Source: Acidobacteriota bacterium (GTDB lineage: Bacteria > Acidobacteriota > Terriglobia > UBA7540). Taken from it: DNA of 7,250 bases. Both the position numbers and the translations under genes were made by a program. Under the pieces are notes generated by a model. The model did no database searches, was not told the origin of the DNA, and was given only the letters and a program-made list of their open reading frames with translations. Shown here one piece after another: positions 7,204 to 7,250 of this stretch (positions within the stretch are counted from its first letter, which is position 1; each line of letters begins with the position of its first letter). The stretch is taken from assembly GCA_021828225.1 (NCBI GenBank), contig JAKASH010000144.1:1-7250 (forward strand), written 5' to 3'.

Positions 7204-7250
7204 CCCGGGCGAGGACGGTTGATAAGCCATCCCCGCCATCCATGTTCCGC

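Noticed and set aside
7181..7250. C-terminal end of an upstream minus-strand gene
   Set aside because: Two different frames close here, at TAA 7196-7194 and at TAA 7183-7181, the latter overlapping the winged-helix start. With under 25 codons visible neither can be preferred.

Overview
The window looks like a chromosomal segment from a Gram-negative (diderm) bacterium, because it carries an intact lpxC for lipid A synthesis. The moderately high GC by eye, the mix of genes (DinB-fold protein, PolA, LpxC, hexameric-type glutamate dehydrogenase, a small HicB, a compact aquaporin) and the protein flavour suggest Acidobacteriota. That placement is inference from family resemblance, not something I could search. 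There is no tRNA, rRNA, CRISPR array, phage gene or insertion sequence that I can see.

Layout. Positions 1-401 (minus): 5' part of a DinB/YfiT-like metal-binding four-helix protein, cut by the left edge. 476-3139 (minus): a full-length polA starting at TTG. 3140-3368: divergent intergenic region with a polA promoter candidate, a perfect TGTGGTA/TACCACA inverted repeat and an lpxC promoter candidate. 3369-4277 (plus): lpxC, also best read from a TTG start. 4370-5635 (plus): glutamate dehydrogenase behind an extended -10 promoter. 5636-5757: paired inverted repeats, then another extended -10 promoter. 5758-5964 (plus): small HicB-type antitoxin, overlapping by 4 nt a HicA-toxin remnant (5961 onward) that has lost its catalytic His and its C-terminal half. 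6083-6709 (minus): aquaporin-family channel, convergent with the hicA remnant and lacking the usual selectivity-filter Arg. 6710-6954: non-coding, with two hairpins. 6955-7191 (minus): small winged-helix protein.

How the genes relate. polA and lpxC are housekeeping genes (DNA repair/Okazaki fragment processing; first committed step of lipid A) fired in opposite directions from one control region, so one DNA-binding protein could touch both. DinB lies downstream of polA on the same strand with no visible terminator and may be co-transcribed. gdh joins carbon and nitrogen metabolism and appears to have its own promoter. The hicBA locus is a decayed toxin-antitoxin module in which only the antitoxin is intact. 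The aquaporin and winged-helix genes are independent accessory genes.

No wholly new system is obvious. The points most worth a second look are the atypical aquaporin pore, the PolA peculiarities (O-helix Tyr, ruined proofreading site, insertion in the 5'-nuclease helix-3-turn-helix), the orphaned HicB and the inverted repeat between polA and lpxC.
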